Notes: generated by a model from the sequence alone, not told the origin. Shown: positions 54,653 to 63,304, numbered from the stretch's first letter. The stretch: 64,000 nucleotides of DNA from an uncultured Prevotella sp. (GCA_902800365.1 CADCEF010000022.1:33886-97885), one strand, 5' to 3'. Translations and numbers: made by a program.

Positions 54653-56434
54653 ATGAAAAGAATGAGTCAATGGATGCTCGCCGCCATCCTCGTTTGCGGC
54701 GCAACGGTGCTGACAGCTTGCAGCAATAGCGATAACTCGGCGCAAGGAGTAAAGGGCGGTGCCGACCTCGTGGTCTATGGTAAGATCTTTACTTCCGAAA
54801 GGCTACGGGTAGGCGACGGAACGTCGGGAATGGGTAATCAGGTGGTGGAAGCCTTTGCCGTGAAGAACGGCAAGTACGTCTATGTAGGCGACAAGGCGGG
54901 TGCCGAGGCCTATATCGAAAAAGGCAAGACCGAGGTGGTGGACTATACCGGCAAGGGGCTTGTGATGCCTGGCTGCGGCAACGGTCATGCACACTATTCG
55001 ATGGGCTATGCCATACAGAGCGTCGGAACGGTTGTGGGACTGGAAGATAATTCGGAGAAGTTCCTGACGGAAATCGTGCCTGCTGCCGTCAAAAAAGCAA
55101 AGGATAACGGCGCAAAGGCCATCTTCGGCTTCGGCTGGCGCTTTCTGAACTTCCAGGACAACATGCCTACCCGCCAGCAGTTGGATGCCATTTGCAGCGA
55201 TATTCCCATATATTTTGCCGATGAGGAAGGCCACAAGGGACTGGCGAACACGTTTTGTCTGGTCAATGCTGGCATCATGAAGGCTGACGGCACGGTGCTG
55301 AAATCAGAAGTGCGCGGAGGCGAGATAGTGATGGGTGCCGACGGTACGCCTACCGGCTTTCTGAAGGAACAAGCCGGCACTTACGTACGGTCCTTCATGG
55401 ACAATGACAACCTCTTTCCTGTTGACATGGCCAAGGCGAACATGGCAAAAATCGAGCAGCAAATATTGTCGGAGGGTTATACGATGTATATCGACGGTTG
55501 GGGTAACTATTTCTATAACACCAATTTCTATGAGGCTGCCCAACAGCTGGACAAGACCGGAGACCTGCACTTCGTGTTGGGTCTGACTTACGAGATTGAA
55601 AGTTGGATGGATGTGGACAAGGCTTTGGCCGAGGCCCGTGATGCCCAGAAATATGCTTCCACCCGCGTAAAACCCAACTGGATAAAAATTTTTATAGACG
55701 GCACGGTGGAAGGCGGCACGGGATTTGTGGAGCCGCTCTATCCCGACGGTCATCAGGGTCTGCCCAACTGGGAGGAAGATGAACTGACCGACATGACGCG
55801 CAAGGCTAATGCTGACGGGGTAACCGTGCATGCACATGTCATGGGCAATAAGGCCGTTACTCGCATTGTCAACGCCTTCGTCAATGGCGGGAAGGACGAG
55901 ATGCGCAATACGCTGGTGCACGTGCGCAATGTCGATGCAGCCGATTATCAGCGCATGGCCGACCACAACATCTATGTCACCTCGGGTATGCTTTGGCATA
56001 ATATGGAAGAAAAATACATAGAATTGTTGAAACAGATAGTTCCTGCCGGCATGGAGGATAAGTCGTATCCCATGAAGTCTTATTTCGACTACGGCATCAA
56101 TGTGACCTCACACTCTGACTATCCCGCACTGAGCGGCTGTCCTGACGACCCGTTCGGCATCATGGAGATTGCCGTCACAGGTCTTCTTTGGCCACATAAC
56201 GGCACCCCGTGGTGGTCAGAGGAACTCCTGACCCGCGAGCAAGCCCTCATAGCCCTCACCATCAACTGCGCCAAGCAGATGTTTGTTGAAGACGAAAGAG
56301 GTAGCGTAAAAGTAGGCAAATTTGCCGACTTCCTGCTGGTCAACAAGGACGTGCTGACCTGCCCCGCCACCGAGATTCACGAGGCCAAGCCCGCCGCTAC
56401 CTACTTCGAGGGCAAAAGAGTTTTCTCAATGTAA
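54653..56434 (+). CDS. Amidohydrolase lipoprotein (YtcJ-like), second copy
   Basis: Same superfamily as the preceding gene but only distantly similar. Lipobox LTAC (Cys23). The metal motif is GNGHAH (His112, His114) rather than the usual DSHxH, so the preceding Asp is replaced by Gly. HAHVMGNKAV and the C-terminal VKVGKFADFLLVNKDVL are intact. 593 residues. The leader MKRMSQWMLAAILVCG is nearly identical to those at 58159, 59162 and 60034. Adjacent paralogues with different active-site details suggest different substrates. Confidence 0.85.
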   Translation: MKRMSQWMLAAILVCGATVLTACSNSDNSAQGVKGGADLVVYGKIFTSERLRVGDGTSGMGNQVVEAFAVKNGKYVYVGDKAGAEAYIEKGKTEVVDYTGKGLVMPGCGNGHAHYSMGYAIQSVGTVVGLEDNSEKFLTEIVPAAVKKAKDNGAKAIFGFGWRFLNFQDNMPTRQQLDAICSDIPIYFADEEGHKGLANTFCLVNAGIMKADGTVLKSEVRGGEIVMGADGTPTGFLKEQAGTYVRSFMDNDNLFPVDMAKANMAKIEQQILSEGYTMYIDGWGNYFYNTNFYEAAQQLDKTGDLHFVLGLTYEIESWMDVDKALAEARDAQKYASTRVKPNWIKIFIDGTVEGGTGFVEPLYPDGHQGLPNWEEDELTDMTRKANADGVTVHAHVMGNKAVTRIVNAFVNGGKDEMRNTLVHVRNVDAADYQRMADHNIYVTSGMLWHNMEEKYIELLKQIVPAGMEDKSYPMKSYFDYGINVTSHSDYPALSGCPDDPFGIMEIAVTGLLWPHNGTPWWSEELLTREQALIALTINCAKQMFVEDERGSVKVGKFADFLLVNKDVLTCPATEIHEAKPAATYFEGKRVFSM

Positions 56435-56455
56435 AAACCTAAAATAAGTGTAACA

Positions 56456-58138
56456 ATGAAAAAGAACCTATTCATCATATTTTTCTGCGGCGCGACAATG
56501 GTGTTCACATCATGCGTCGACACAACTGATAACCCCGTCACTCCACCGCAGGAAGAGAACAAGTCTTTTAGCGAGTTGAAAGAAGAGATGATGGCTCTGT
56601 ACGGCGAGAACAAGAAGATTACCGACGGCAACTACGACAAGTCGCTGGCGGTGAAGTGCATCAACGGCACCTTCGTGGGCAAACGGACTGGGGACGTCAT
56701 CGCCCACAAGGGTATTCCTTTTGTGGGCCAGCAGCCCGTCGGGGAACTGCGCTGGAAAGCACCCGTAGATGTTGTTCCAGATGACGGCGTATATGAGGCG
56801 TACTACAATGGGAAAAGCCCATGCCAGGACGAGGGAGTCAGCCAGAGGGCTTCCCTTTATCCTCAGGGTGAGGACTGCCTCTATCTGAATGTGTGGCGAG
56901 CAGCCGACGGAGCCGTGAACAAGCCAGTCATGGTGTGGATTCACGGCGGTGCTTTTGAAATTGGCGGAACGGTTGAGCCTCGCGAAGAAGGAACCAATTT
57001 CGTCAAAGAGAATCCAGATGTCATCCTCGTCAGTGTCGAGTACAGGCTTAATGTCTTCGGCTTCCTACACCTGTCGCACCTGCCGGACGGTGCCGACTAC
57101 CCCGATGCACAGAACCTGGGACTTATGGACCAGCTGATGGCGCTGAAGTGGGTACACGAGAACATCGCGGCCTTCGACGGCAATCCCGACAACGTGACCA
57201 TCTTCGGCGAATCCGCTGGTGCAGGTAGCGTGACCCTGCTGCCGCTGGTCAAAGGCTCCCAGCAGTATTTCAAGCGCGTCATTGCCGAGAGCGGTGCGCC
57301 GGTATTCACGAGATCTACTGAAGAGGCCATCGCCTGCACGAACGAACTCATGGCTCAGTTGGGCTGCAGTACCGTTGCCGACCTGCAGAAAGTAGAAGTA
57401 AGCAAGTTGGTGGCAGTTGCAGATGGACTGCTGGGACTGCGCACATGGGCGGAAAGAGACGGCAACTTCCTGCCTCTGGACCCGTATGAGGCCTACGCCA
57501 ACGGTGCTGCAAAAGATATCGACCTCATGCACGGATGCAACAAGGACGAAATGAATTATTTCGTTTGGGGCTTTGGCTCGGATTGGAATGAATGGGCTGC
57601 CGACCGTAAGGCGAAGAAAATGGCCCAGATGACAGATGAAGAGAAGGCTCTGGTGGAGAGCTTCTGCAACGACATCAAGGGAGAACCCTATGAATATACC
57701 AGCCGCTTGTTCGACCAACTCGTGTTTATTGCGCCGCTCTTCAGACTGTCGGAGAACCAGACCAAGGCGGGCGGCAAGACCTACACCTATTATTTCACGG
57801 TCGAGTCGTCAGACCCATTGATTAGAAGTTGTCATTCCATTGAGCTCTCGACCGTCTTCAATCATCCCGAGGAGACATTCTGCACTGGCAGGATATTCGA
57901 CGCCACCTTCTCGAAGACCCTGCGCCGCATGTGGGTGCAGTTTGTCAAGACAGGTAATCCGTCGCTCAGTGCGTCAGAGTCGCCCGACGGCAAGGCCAAG
58001 GAGTGGCCGCTCTACGACTTGGAGAACAAGCAGCTGATGATTTTCGACGAGTTCGATATCCATCCCGAGAAGGAATCGCAGCGGAAGATTATCGACTGGG
58101 ACCGCACCTATTTCCTGACAAAGTATTATTGTATCTGA
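56456..58138 (+). CDS. Type-B carboxylesterase lipoprotein
   Basis: Lipobox FTSC (Cys20), then a carboxylesterase type-B domain: HKGIPFVGQQPVGELRWKAP, GEDCLYLNVWR, VWIHGGAFEIGG, and FGESAGAGSVTLL with the nucleophile Ser at about residue 254. The active-site His is expected in the late SCHSIELSTVF region. 560 residues with an extra ~45-residue N-terminal segment relative to the esterase at 32985. The signal peptide is shorter than in the other lipoproteins of the run, but the VDTTDNPVTP after the Cys matches the VDVIDNP of the first amidohydrolase. Confidence 0.88.
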   Translation: MKKNLFIIFFCGATMVFTSCVDTTDNPVTPPQEENKSFSELKEEMMALYGENKKITDGNYDKSLAVKCINGTFVGKRTGDVIAHKGIPFVGQQPVGELRWKAPVDVVPDDGVYEAYYNGKSPCQDEGVSQRASLYPQGEDCLYLNVWRAADGAVNKPVMVWIHGGAFEIGGTVEPREEGTNFVKENPDVILVSVEYRLNVFGFLHLSHLPDGADYPDAQNLGLMDQLMALKWVHENIAAFDGNPDNVTIFGESAGAGSVTLLPLVKGSQQYFKRVIAESGAPVFTRSTEEAIACTNELMAQLGCSTVADLQKVEVSKLVAVADGLLGLRTWAERDGNFLPLDPYEAYANGAAKDIDLMHGCNKDEMNYFVWGFGSDWNEWAADRKAKKMAQMTDEEKALVESFCNDIKGEPYEYTSRLFDQLVFIAPLFRLSENQTKAGGKTYTYYFTVESSDPLIRSCHSIELSTVFNHPEETFCTGRIFDATFSKTLRRMWVQFVKTGNPSLSASESPDGKAKEWPLYDLENKQLMIFDEFDIHPEKESQRKIIDWDRTYFLTKYYCI

Positions 58139-58158
58139 TAACTTAAAACAATCTGATT

Positions 58159-59013
58159 ATGAAAAGAATGATGCAATGGATGATGGCCTCCATCCTCGTT
58201 TGCGGTGTAGGTGTGTTCACATCGTGTACGTCGAACTATGATAATCCTACGCCGGGTAGTGACGGACAGAACCAGTGGGGGGCCGAGGAACTGGCCATCA
58301 CGGTGGGCGACGTAGATATGAAACTTAAGTTAGTGAAGGGCGGTGCATACTCAATGCAGTACGAGCGAGACAACCAGACGAAGACCGTCACGGGCACGCT
58401 CTCGGACTACTATATAGCACCTGTCGAGGTGACCAACAAGCTATGGGCTGCCGTGATGGGTGCGAAGCCCGAGGGGCAGATTAATGATGGCGATATGTAC
58501 CCTGTAACAATGGTGAGCTACTACGACATCGTAGGACCGAATGGATTTCTCGAAAAACTGAGCGTGATGGTGAAGAACCAACTGCCTGAGGGCACGAAGT
58601 TCCAGTTGCCCACCGAGGCGCAATGGCAGTATGCCGCCATGGGCGGAAAGAAGAGCAAAGGCTACACCTACGCCGGATCAAACACACTGAGCGACGTAGC
58701 GTGGTACACAGATAATGCCGACGGTACCACTCACCCCGTAGCCTTAAAGCAACCCAACGAACTTGGACTCTACGACATGAGCGGCAACGTATGGGAGCGT
58801 TGCAGCGACTGGTATGTGGAACTGGATGAATTGCCCGCCGAGCAAGGTCTCGACTACGCAGGTCCGGCTACAAGTGATCGGCTTGTTGGTCGTGGTGGCT
58901 GCTTCGAGAATGCACCATCATCTTGTACTGTAGGTTTTCATGGCAGAGAAATCATTGGCCTGCAACAAGCACCTACCACCACAGTCGGCTTCCGCCTCAT
59001 ACTAGGTGTCTGA
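58159..59013 (+). CDS. SUMF1/FGE-like domain lipoprotein
   Basis: Lipobox FTSC (Cys23). The mature part is a formylglycine-generating-enzyme-like (SUMF1) domain: APVEVTNKLWAAVMG, LPTEAQWQYAAMGG, YAGSNTLSDVAWY, ELGLYDMSGNVWERCSDWY and TVGFRLIL. It lacks the Cys pair arrangement of true sulfatase-activating enzymes; the usual RGGSW is RGGCF here. It is therefore more likely a structural or binding member of the family, as in GldJ/GldK-type lipoproteins, than an oxidase. 284 residues. The leader is nearly the same as at 59162. Confidence 0.83.
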   Translation: MKRMMQWMMASILVCGVGVFTSCTSNYDNPTPGSDGQNQWGAEELAITVGDVDMKLKLVKGGAYSMQYERDNQTKTVTGTLSDYYIAPVEVTNKLWAAVMGAKPEGQINDGDMYPVTMVSYYDIVGPNGFLEKLSVMVKNQLPEGTKFQLPTEAQWQYAAMGGKKSKGYTYAGSNTLSDVAWYTDNADGTTHPVALKQPNELGLYDMSGNVWERCSDWYVELDELPAEQGLDYAGPATSDRLVGRGGCFENAPSSCTVGFHGREIIGLQQAPTTTVGFRLILGV

Positions 59014-59014
59014 C

Positions 59015-59050
59015 TTTCAAAATATGCAATAATTGTTTCAAAATATGCAA
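59015..59050 (+). promoter_or_regulatory. Paired direct repeat, second copy of the candidate operator
   Basis: Two perfect copies of TTTCAAAATATGCAA (59015-59029 and 59036-59050), same orientation, 21-bp spacing. The second begins 64 bp before the -7 box at 59100. Compare 36800-36835. Confidence 0.75.
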
Positions 59051-59099
59051 AACCTTTATGTGAGGGACATTTTTGCTTGGTAATTTGGAGATTATTTTC

Positions 59100-59107
59100 T
59101 ATTTTTG
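59100..59107 (+). promoter_or_regulatory. -7 promoter element of the 59162-61677 lipoprotein pair
   Basis: TATTTTTG, 55 bp upstream of the ATG at 59162. The long leader ends with the conserved AACTTAAAACAATCTGATA that precedes most lipoprotein genes of this run. Confidence 0.65.
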
Positions 59108-59161
59108 CAACAAAGCAGCGAAACAATATTACCGAAAATAATAACTTAAAACAATCTGATA

Positions 59162-60001
59162 ATGAAAAGAATGATGCAATGGATGATAGCCGCCATCCTG
59201 ATTTGCGGCGCAAATGTGCTGACATCGTGCAACCAGAGTGATACACCCGTTAATCCGGATGAGTATATGGTAACGCTTGAGGATGCCCTGAACGACGGGA
59301 CGATAGTGGCCTTTACTTTCAATCTGGATGGCGAAGACTTCTACGTGGTGTTTGTGAGAGTGGGCGACACCTACGAACTGCTGGACATTGGCAAGATAGG
59401 TGCCCTGACCCGTGCAGACGAACCGACAATCTCAGAAAATGACTGTGAATTCACGATGGAACACGACAAGGCTAACAACCTGCTGACGTTCACGGTGAAA
59501 GAGAAAAAGACAGGCGACCTGATACTGACCGCCATCTTCGACATCAAACAGAGCATCTTCGAAGTGATACCGGGCAACTCACAGTTCAAGGTGACAGGCT
59601 TTAAGATGAAGGTATCTGACGTTGAGATAACCCAAATGCTGAAGGAAAACGAAGGAGATGTAACTCTGGCCGACGCCCTGGTGAAAGGAGCCAAGATTGA
59701 GATAGTGTACAAGTGGGTGGAGGGCACAACCACCTTTACCTTCACAAATGAGGGTGGAACGTACTCATGTCAGGTGACTGGTGCTGAGACAGAATATTTC
59801 AAGGGTAGTCTGAACTATGAGGGCGGAACACTCACTTTCAGAGCAGACCACTTGTTTGACAGAGAAAGTAATTTCGCCGTCAAATTCAACGTATTGAATA
59901 ACACCTTTAAGTATTGGACTATCTACCATGATGTTTACGAGTCGCATACCATCAGCATAAACGGCACCGACATCACGAAGACACTGAAGGAAGAGAGATA
60001 A
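59162..60001 (+). CDS. Lipoprotein with two repeated beta domains, unknown function (279 aa)
   Basis: Lipobox LTSC (Cys23). Two domains of about 110-120 residues repeat the order LEDALNDGTIVAFTFNLDG…FTMEHDKANNLLTFTVKE…FKVTGFKMKVSDVEITQMLKE and LADALVKGAKIEIVYKWVEG…FKGSLNYEGGTLTFRAD…ESHTISINGTDITKTLKE. No family was recognised. It is the first gene after the operator-promoter at 59015-59107 and is followed 32 bp later by the exported phosphoglycerate mutase gene, so both are probably induced together. Confidence 0.7.
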   Translation: MKRMMQWMIAAILICGANVLTSCNQSDTPVNPDEYMVTLEDALNDGTIVAFTFNLDGEDFYVVFVRVGDTYELLDIGKIGALTRADEPTISENDCEFTMEHDKANNLLTFTVKEKKTGDLILTAIFDIKQSIFEVIPGNSQFKVTGFKMKVSDVEITQMLKENEGDVTLADALVKGAKIEIVYKWVEGTTTFTFTNEGGTYSCQVTGAETEYFKGSLNYEGGTLTFRADHLFDRESNFAVKFNVLNNTFKYWTIYHDVYESHTISINGTDITKTLKEER

Positions 60002-60033
60002 GTTGAAGAAGGGACAATAAAAACAATCTGATA

Positions 60034-61677
60034 ATGAAAAGAATGAGTCACTGGATGCTCGCCGCCACCCTTATTTGTGGCGTGACGATGTTCACTGCTT
60101 GTACGACGAACATCGATAACCCGGGGACGAAGGCCGACGATCATGGCAAGAAGGCATTGCTGATTATTCTGGATGGTTGGGGCATCGGCGATAAGAGTCA
60201 GGGCGACGTGATAACGCAGACTGCCACACCTTACATAGACTACCTAAAGACCAACTATCCCAACTCAGAGCTACAGGCTTCGGGTGGGTACGTTGGTCTG
60301 CCAGACGGACAGATGGGTAACTCGGAGACGGGACATCTGAACATTGGCGCCGGGCGTATCGTGTATCAGGACCTGGTAAAGATAAACCTTGCCTGTACCG
60401 ACAACTCCATCCTGGAGAACCCGGAAATCAAGGCGGCCTACAGTTATGCCAAGTCTACTGGTAAGAATCTGCACTTGATGGGCCTGACCTCTACCGGCGG
60501 CATTCACTCATCGCTGGGCCACCTGCTGAAGCTTATCGACATCGCGCAGGTGTATGACATCCCGAACTGCTACGTACATTGCTTCATGGACGGTCGTGAT
60601 ACCGATCCGAGGGCGGGCAAGGGGTTCATCGCCGACGTGCAGCGGCATATGGACGAGACGGGCATGGGCGGCATTGCATCGGTCATCGGCCGTTACTACG
60701 CCATGGACCGCGACAAAAACTGGGACCGCATCAAGCTGGCTTACGACCTCATTGTGAACGGCAAGGGCCGCGAGGTGAACGACATGGTGGAGGGCGTACA
60801 GTCGTGCTACGACAGCCATAGCGAGGAGCATAAGAATACCGACGAGTTCATGGAGCCGCTAGTCAACGGCAACATCGACGGGCGCATCCGCGAGGGCGAC
60901 GTGGTCATCTATTTCAACTTCCGCAGCGACCGCGCCAAGGAACTGACTACAGTGCTTACGCAGCAGGACATGCCAGAGCAGGGCATGACAACCATCCCAA
61001 ATCTACAGTACTACTGTATGACACCCTACGACGACAGCTTTACAGGTGTACACATCCTGTTCCCCAAAGACAACCTGAATAATACCTTGGGCGAATACAT
61101 CTCCAGCAAGGGGTTGAAGCAGCTACACATTGCCGAGACCGAGAAGTATGCCCACGTCACCTCATTTCTCAATGGCGGGCGCGAAGAGCCGTTCGCGGGT
61201 GAAGAGCGCATTCTGGTTGCCTCGCCCAAGGTGGCTACCTACGACTTGCAGCCCGAGATGTCGGCTATCGAGGTAAAGAATAAGCTGGTGGAGGCTCTCA
61301 AGGCCGATAAGTACGACTGGATAGTAGTAAATTTAGCTAATGCCGACATGGTGGGGCACACGGGTGTATATACCGCTATCGAACAGGCTGTGAAGACCAT
61401 CGATCAATGTCTGAACGAGGTGGTGGAGACAGCCAAGGCGATGGGGTATGAGACAATCATCACCGCCGACCACGGAAATGCCGACCATGCTATCAATGCC
61501 GATGGCACGCCCAACACCACGCATTCTACCAACCCAGTTCCCTTTATCTACGTGACCACGAACAAGAGCGCGAGGGTGCAGAATGGCATACTGGCCGACG
61601 TTGCCCCCTCCGTCCTCTACATCATGGGTCTGAAACAACCAAGTGAAATGACTGGTAGGTGCCTGATTAAGGAATAA
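60034..61677 (+). CDS. Phosphoglycerate mutase (BPG-independent) fused to a lipoprotein signal peptide
   Basis: A full iPGM, close to the cytoplasmic enzyme at 13275, but starting with a lipoprotein leader ([16 protein letters not shown], lipobox FTAC, Cys23) and a short [11 protein letters not shown] linker. The enzyme begins at [12 protein letters not shown] with metal-binding Asp47. The catalytic Ser97 ([18 protein letters not shown]) and ligands in NADMVGHTG and [10 protein letters not shown] are intact. No ATG lies between the leader and the active-site Ser, so the protein cannot be made without the leader. It should sit in the periplasm or on the outer membrane, where no glycolysis occurs. 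It may act on an extracellular phosphoester. Confidence 0.88.
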   Translation: MKRMSHWMLAATLICGVTMFTACTTNIDNPGTKADDHGKKALLIILDGWGIGDKSQGDVITQTATPYIDYLKTNYPNSELQASGGYVGLPDGQMGNSETGHLNIGAGRIVYQDLVKINLACTDNSILENPEIKAAYSYAKSTGKNLHLMGLTSTGGIHSSLGHLLKLIDIAQVYDIPNCYVHCFMDGRDTDPRAGKGFIADVQRHMDETGMGGIASVIGRYYAMDRDKNWDRIKLAYDLIVNGKGREVNDMVEGVQSCYDSHSEEHKNTDEFMEPLVNGNIDGRIREGDVVIYFNFRSDRAKELTTVLTQQDMPEQGMTTIPNLQYYCMTPYDDSFTGVHILFPKDNLNNTLGEYISSKGLKQLHIAETEKYAHVTSFLNGGREEPFAGEERILVASPKVATYDLQPEMSAIEVKNKLVEALKADKYDWIVVNLANADMVGHTGVYTAIEQAVKTIDQCLNEVVETAKAMGYETIITADHGNADHAINADGTPNTTHSTNPVPFIYVTTNKSARVQNGILADVAPSVLYIMGLKQPSEMTGRCLIKE

Positions 61678-61681
61678 CCTA

Positions 61682-61689
61682 TATTTTTG
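61682..61689 (+). promoter_or_regulatory. Possible -7 element for the inositol monophosphatase gene
   Basis: TATTTTTG, 63 bp upstream of the ATG at 61745, just after the end of the exported mutase gene. A chance match is possible in AT-rich sequence. Confidence 0.35.
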
Positions 61690-61698
61690 TGCTTTGAC

Positions 61699-61733
61699 TT
61701 TCAAAATATGAACTTCGTCCGCACAGGAAAATA
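61699..61733 (+). other. Junction: truncated operator half-site joined to a relic of the esterase 3' end
   Basis: TTTCAAAATATG (first 12 bases of the operator half-site) runs straight into ACTTCGTCCGCACAGGAAAATA, which matches the last codons and stop region of the carboxylesterase gene at 34475-34498 with one or two mismatches. TATGA is common to both sides. This marks the right edge of the accessory block. Confidence 0.75.
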
Positions 61734-61744
61734 GTTTTTAAATC

Positions 61745-62536
61745 ATGATAAATAATTCAGAATTAGAGAAAATTACCAATGCCGTGTGCCTGATAGCACG
61801 CCAGGCTGGTGCCTATATCCGTGAAGAGCGCAGCAAGTTCTCGCTCGACCGTGTGGAACGTAAACATGCCCACGACTATGTGTCGTATGTCGATAAGGGC
61901 TCGGAGCAACTCATCGTAAACGAGCTGCGCAAACTGCTGCCCGAGGCCGACTTCATCACCGAAGAGGGCACAGCCAAACGCGCCGCAGCCCCACTCTGCT
62001 GGGTTGTTGACCCGCTCGACGGCACCACCAACTTCATCCACCAGTATGCACCCTATGCGGTTAGCATCGCCCTGCTGCAAGGCAAAGAGGTGCTGATAGG
62101 TGTGGTCTACGAGATATGCAGCGATGAGTGTTTCTATGCATGGAAAGATGGCGGAGCCTACGTCAACGGCCGTCAGCTGCATGTAAGCACCCAGCAGCTT
62201 GAAGATGCCCTGCTGTGCCTGCAGCTGCCTTACAACAGCGATGCCTACAAACCCACCATCAAGCGACTCATCGACCAGCTCTATGGCCACGTTGGCAGCA
62301 TCCGAGCCTGTGGTTCGGCAGCCATCGCACTCTGCCACGTGGCAGCAGGCCGTCTCGATGGCTATGCCGAGCAGTATATAGGCCAGTGGGACTATATGGC
62401 GGGCAGCCTGATTGTGAAGGAGGCTGGCGGCATCGTTACCGATTACAGCGGCTCGGCCGATTTCACTCAGGGCAACAGCGTTGTAGCCACCAACGGCATC
62501 ATCCAGCAAGCCCTGCTAGACCACATCAACAGATAA
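61745..62536 (+). CDS. Inositol monophosphatase family protein
   Basis: Mg2+-dependent phosphatase of the SuhB/IMPase/CysQ family. Metal-binding EEGT (FITEEGTAKR), WVVDPLDGTTNF and the C-terminal GSIRACGSAAIALCHVAAGRLDGYAE…QWDYMAGSLIVKEAGG motifs are intact. 263 residues. Its natural substrate could be inositol phosphate, 3'-phosphoadenosine phosphate or another sugar phosphate. The first ~68 bases are duplicated in the chimeric pseudogene at 35016. Confidence 0.92.
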   Translation: MINNSELEKITNAVCLIARQAGAYIREERSKFSLDRVERKHAHDYVSYVDKGSEQLIVNELRKLLPEADFITEEGTAKRAAAPLCWVVDPLDGTTNFIHQYAPYAVSIALLQGKEVLIGVVYEICSDECFYAWKDGGAYVNGRQLHVSTQQLEDALLCLQLPYNSDAYKPTIKRLIDQLYGHVGSIRACGSAAIALCHVAAGRLDGYAEQYIGQWDYMAGSLIVKEAGGIVTDYSGSADFTQGNSVVATNGIIQQALLDHINR

Positions 62537-62596
62537 AAGAATAAATAATTTTATACAAATTTCCGATTAAATATCTGCAGATTAAAAAAAATAGCG

Positions 62597-62604
62597 TATA
62601 TTTG
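62597..62604 (+). promoter_or_regulatory. -7 promoter element of the cytidylate-kinase-like gene
   Basis: TATATTTG, followed after one base by a terminator-shaped hairpin (62606-62636). Confidence 0.6.
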
Positions 62605-62605
62605 C

Positions 62606-62636
62606 GCCGTGTATCGAAAGATTACACGGCTTTTTT
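62606..62636 (+). terminator. Hairpin with T run at the start of the kinase leader
   Basis: GCCGTGTA and TACACGGC pair around a 9-base loop and are followed by TTTTTT. Transcription would begin inside or at the edge of it (about 62611), so it may be an attenuator, a terminator for upstream transcription, or a transcript-end stabiliser. Confidence 0.55.
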
Positions 62637-62668
62637 ATTCCTAAAATTATCTATTAGCTATATCGATT

Positions 62669-63304
62669 ATGAACAAGAATGAGAAATTTGTCATCACCAT
62701 CAACCGCGAAGTCGGCTCGGGTGGACGTACCGTAGGCAGTATTCTGGCCGAGAAGTTAGGAGTAAAATACTGCGATAAGGCCGTTATTGAAGGACTTACC
62801 CAGAAGTTCGGCCTCTCGCCAGAGCGCATCGAGGAGATAAAAGCTCAGAAGAAATCATGGTGGAATGAGATTAACAACTACTACCAGACACTGGTGAGCA
62901 GTGCCAGCAAGCCTATGGATGCCGAGGTGGTTATCGATAGCGAGAAGATGTTCGAGACCGAGAAGCGCATCCTTCAGGAACTGGCTGCTCAGGAATCGTG
63001 TGTCATAGCAGGTCGCTCAGGCTTCATGGTGTTCCGCCAATGGCCTAACCACCTTAACATCTTTATCCAGGCATCGATGGATCACCGCATCAAGCGCATC
63101 ATGAGCCGCAGGAATGTTACCTTAGAGAAGGCGCGCGAGATTATCGAAAAGGTGGACACCACCCGCGAGGCATACATCAAGAAGTACGAGGACACCACCC
63201 GCTACGACACCCGTAACTACGACCTTGTAATCTCGATGGACGCCCTGAGCGAGGAAGACGCCGCAGAGCTCATCATCGATTACATCAATCGCACAAACAA
63301 ATAA
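62669..63304 (+). CDS. Cytidylate kinase-like family protein
   Basis: A P-loop kinase of the cytidylate-kinase-like (AAA_26/Cytidylate_kin2) family. ITINREVGSGGRTVGSILAEKLG is the N-terminal nucleotide-binding loop, in which the family's Gly/Ser-rich loop replaces a classical Walker A. LAAQESCVIAGRSGFMV, IKRIMSRRNVTLEKAREIIEKVDTTREAYIKKY and RYDTRNYDLVIS are further conserved parts. 211 residues, no signal peptide. The true substrate in this family is not settled. Monocistronic. Confidence 0.88.
   Translation: MNKNEKFVITINREVGSGGRTVGSILAEKLGVKYCDKAVIEGLTQKFGLSPERIEEIKAQKKSWWNEINNYYQTLVSSASKPMDAEVVIDSEKMFETEKRILQELAAQESCVIAGRSGFMVFRQWPNHLNIFIQASMDHRIKRIMSRRNVTLEKAREIIEKVDTTREAYIKKYEDTTRYDTRNYDLVISMDALSEEDAAELIIDYINRTNK

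Noticed and set aside
58159-61677. Sulfatase-activation system (SUMF1 plus alkaline-phosphatase superfamily enzyme).
   Set aside because: The exported enzyme is a phosphoglycerate mutase with a catalytic Ser and no sulfatase motif, and the SUMF1-like protein lacks the expected Cys arrangement.
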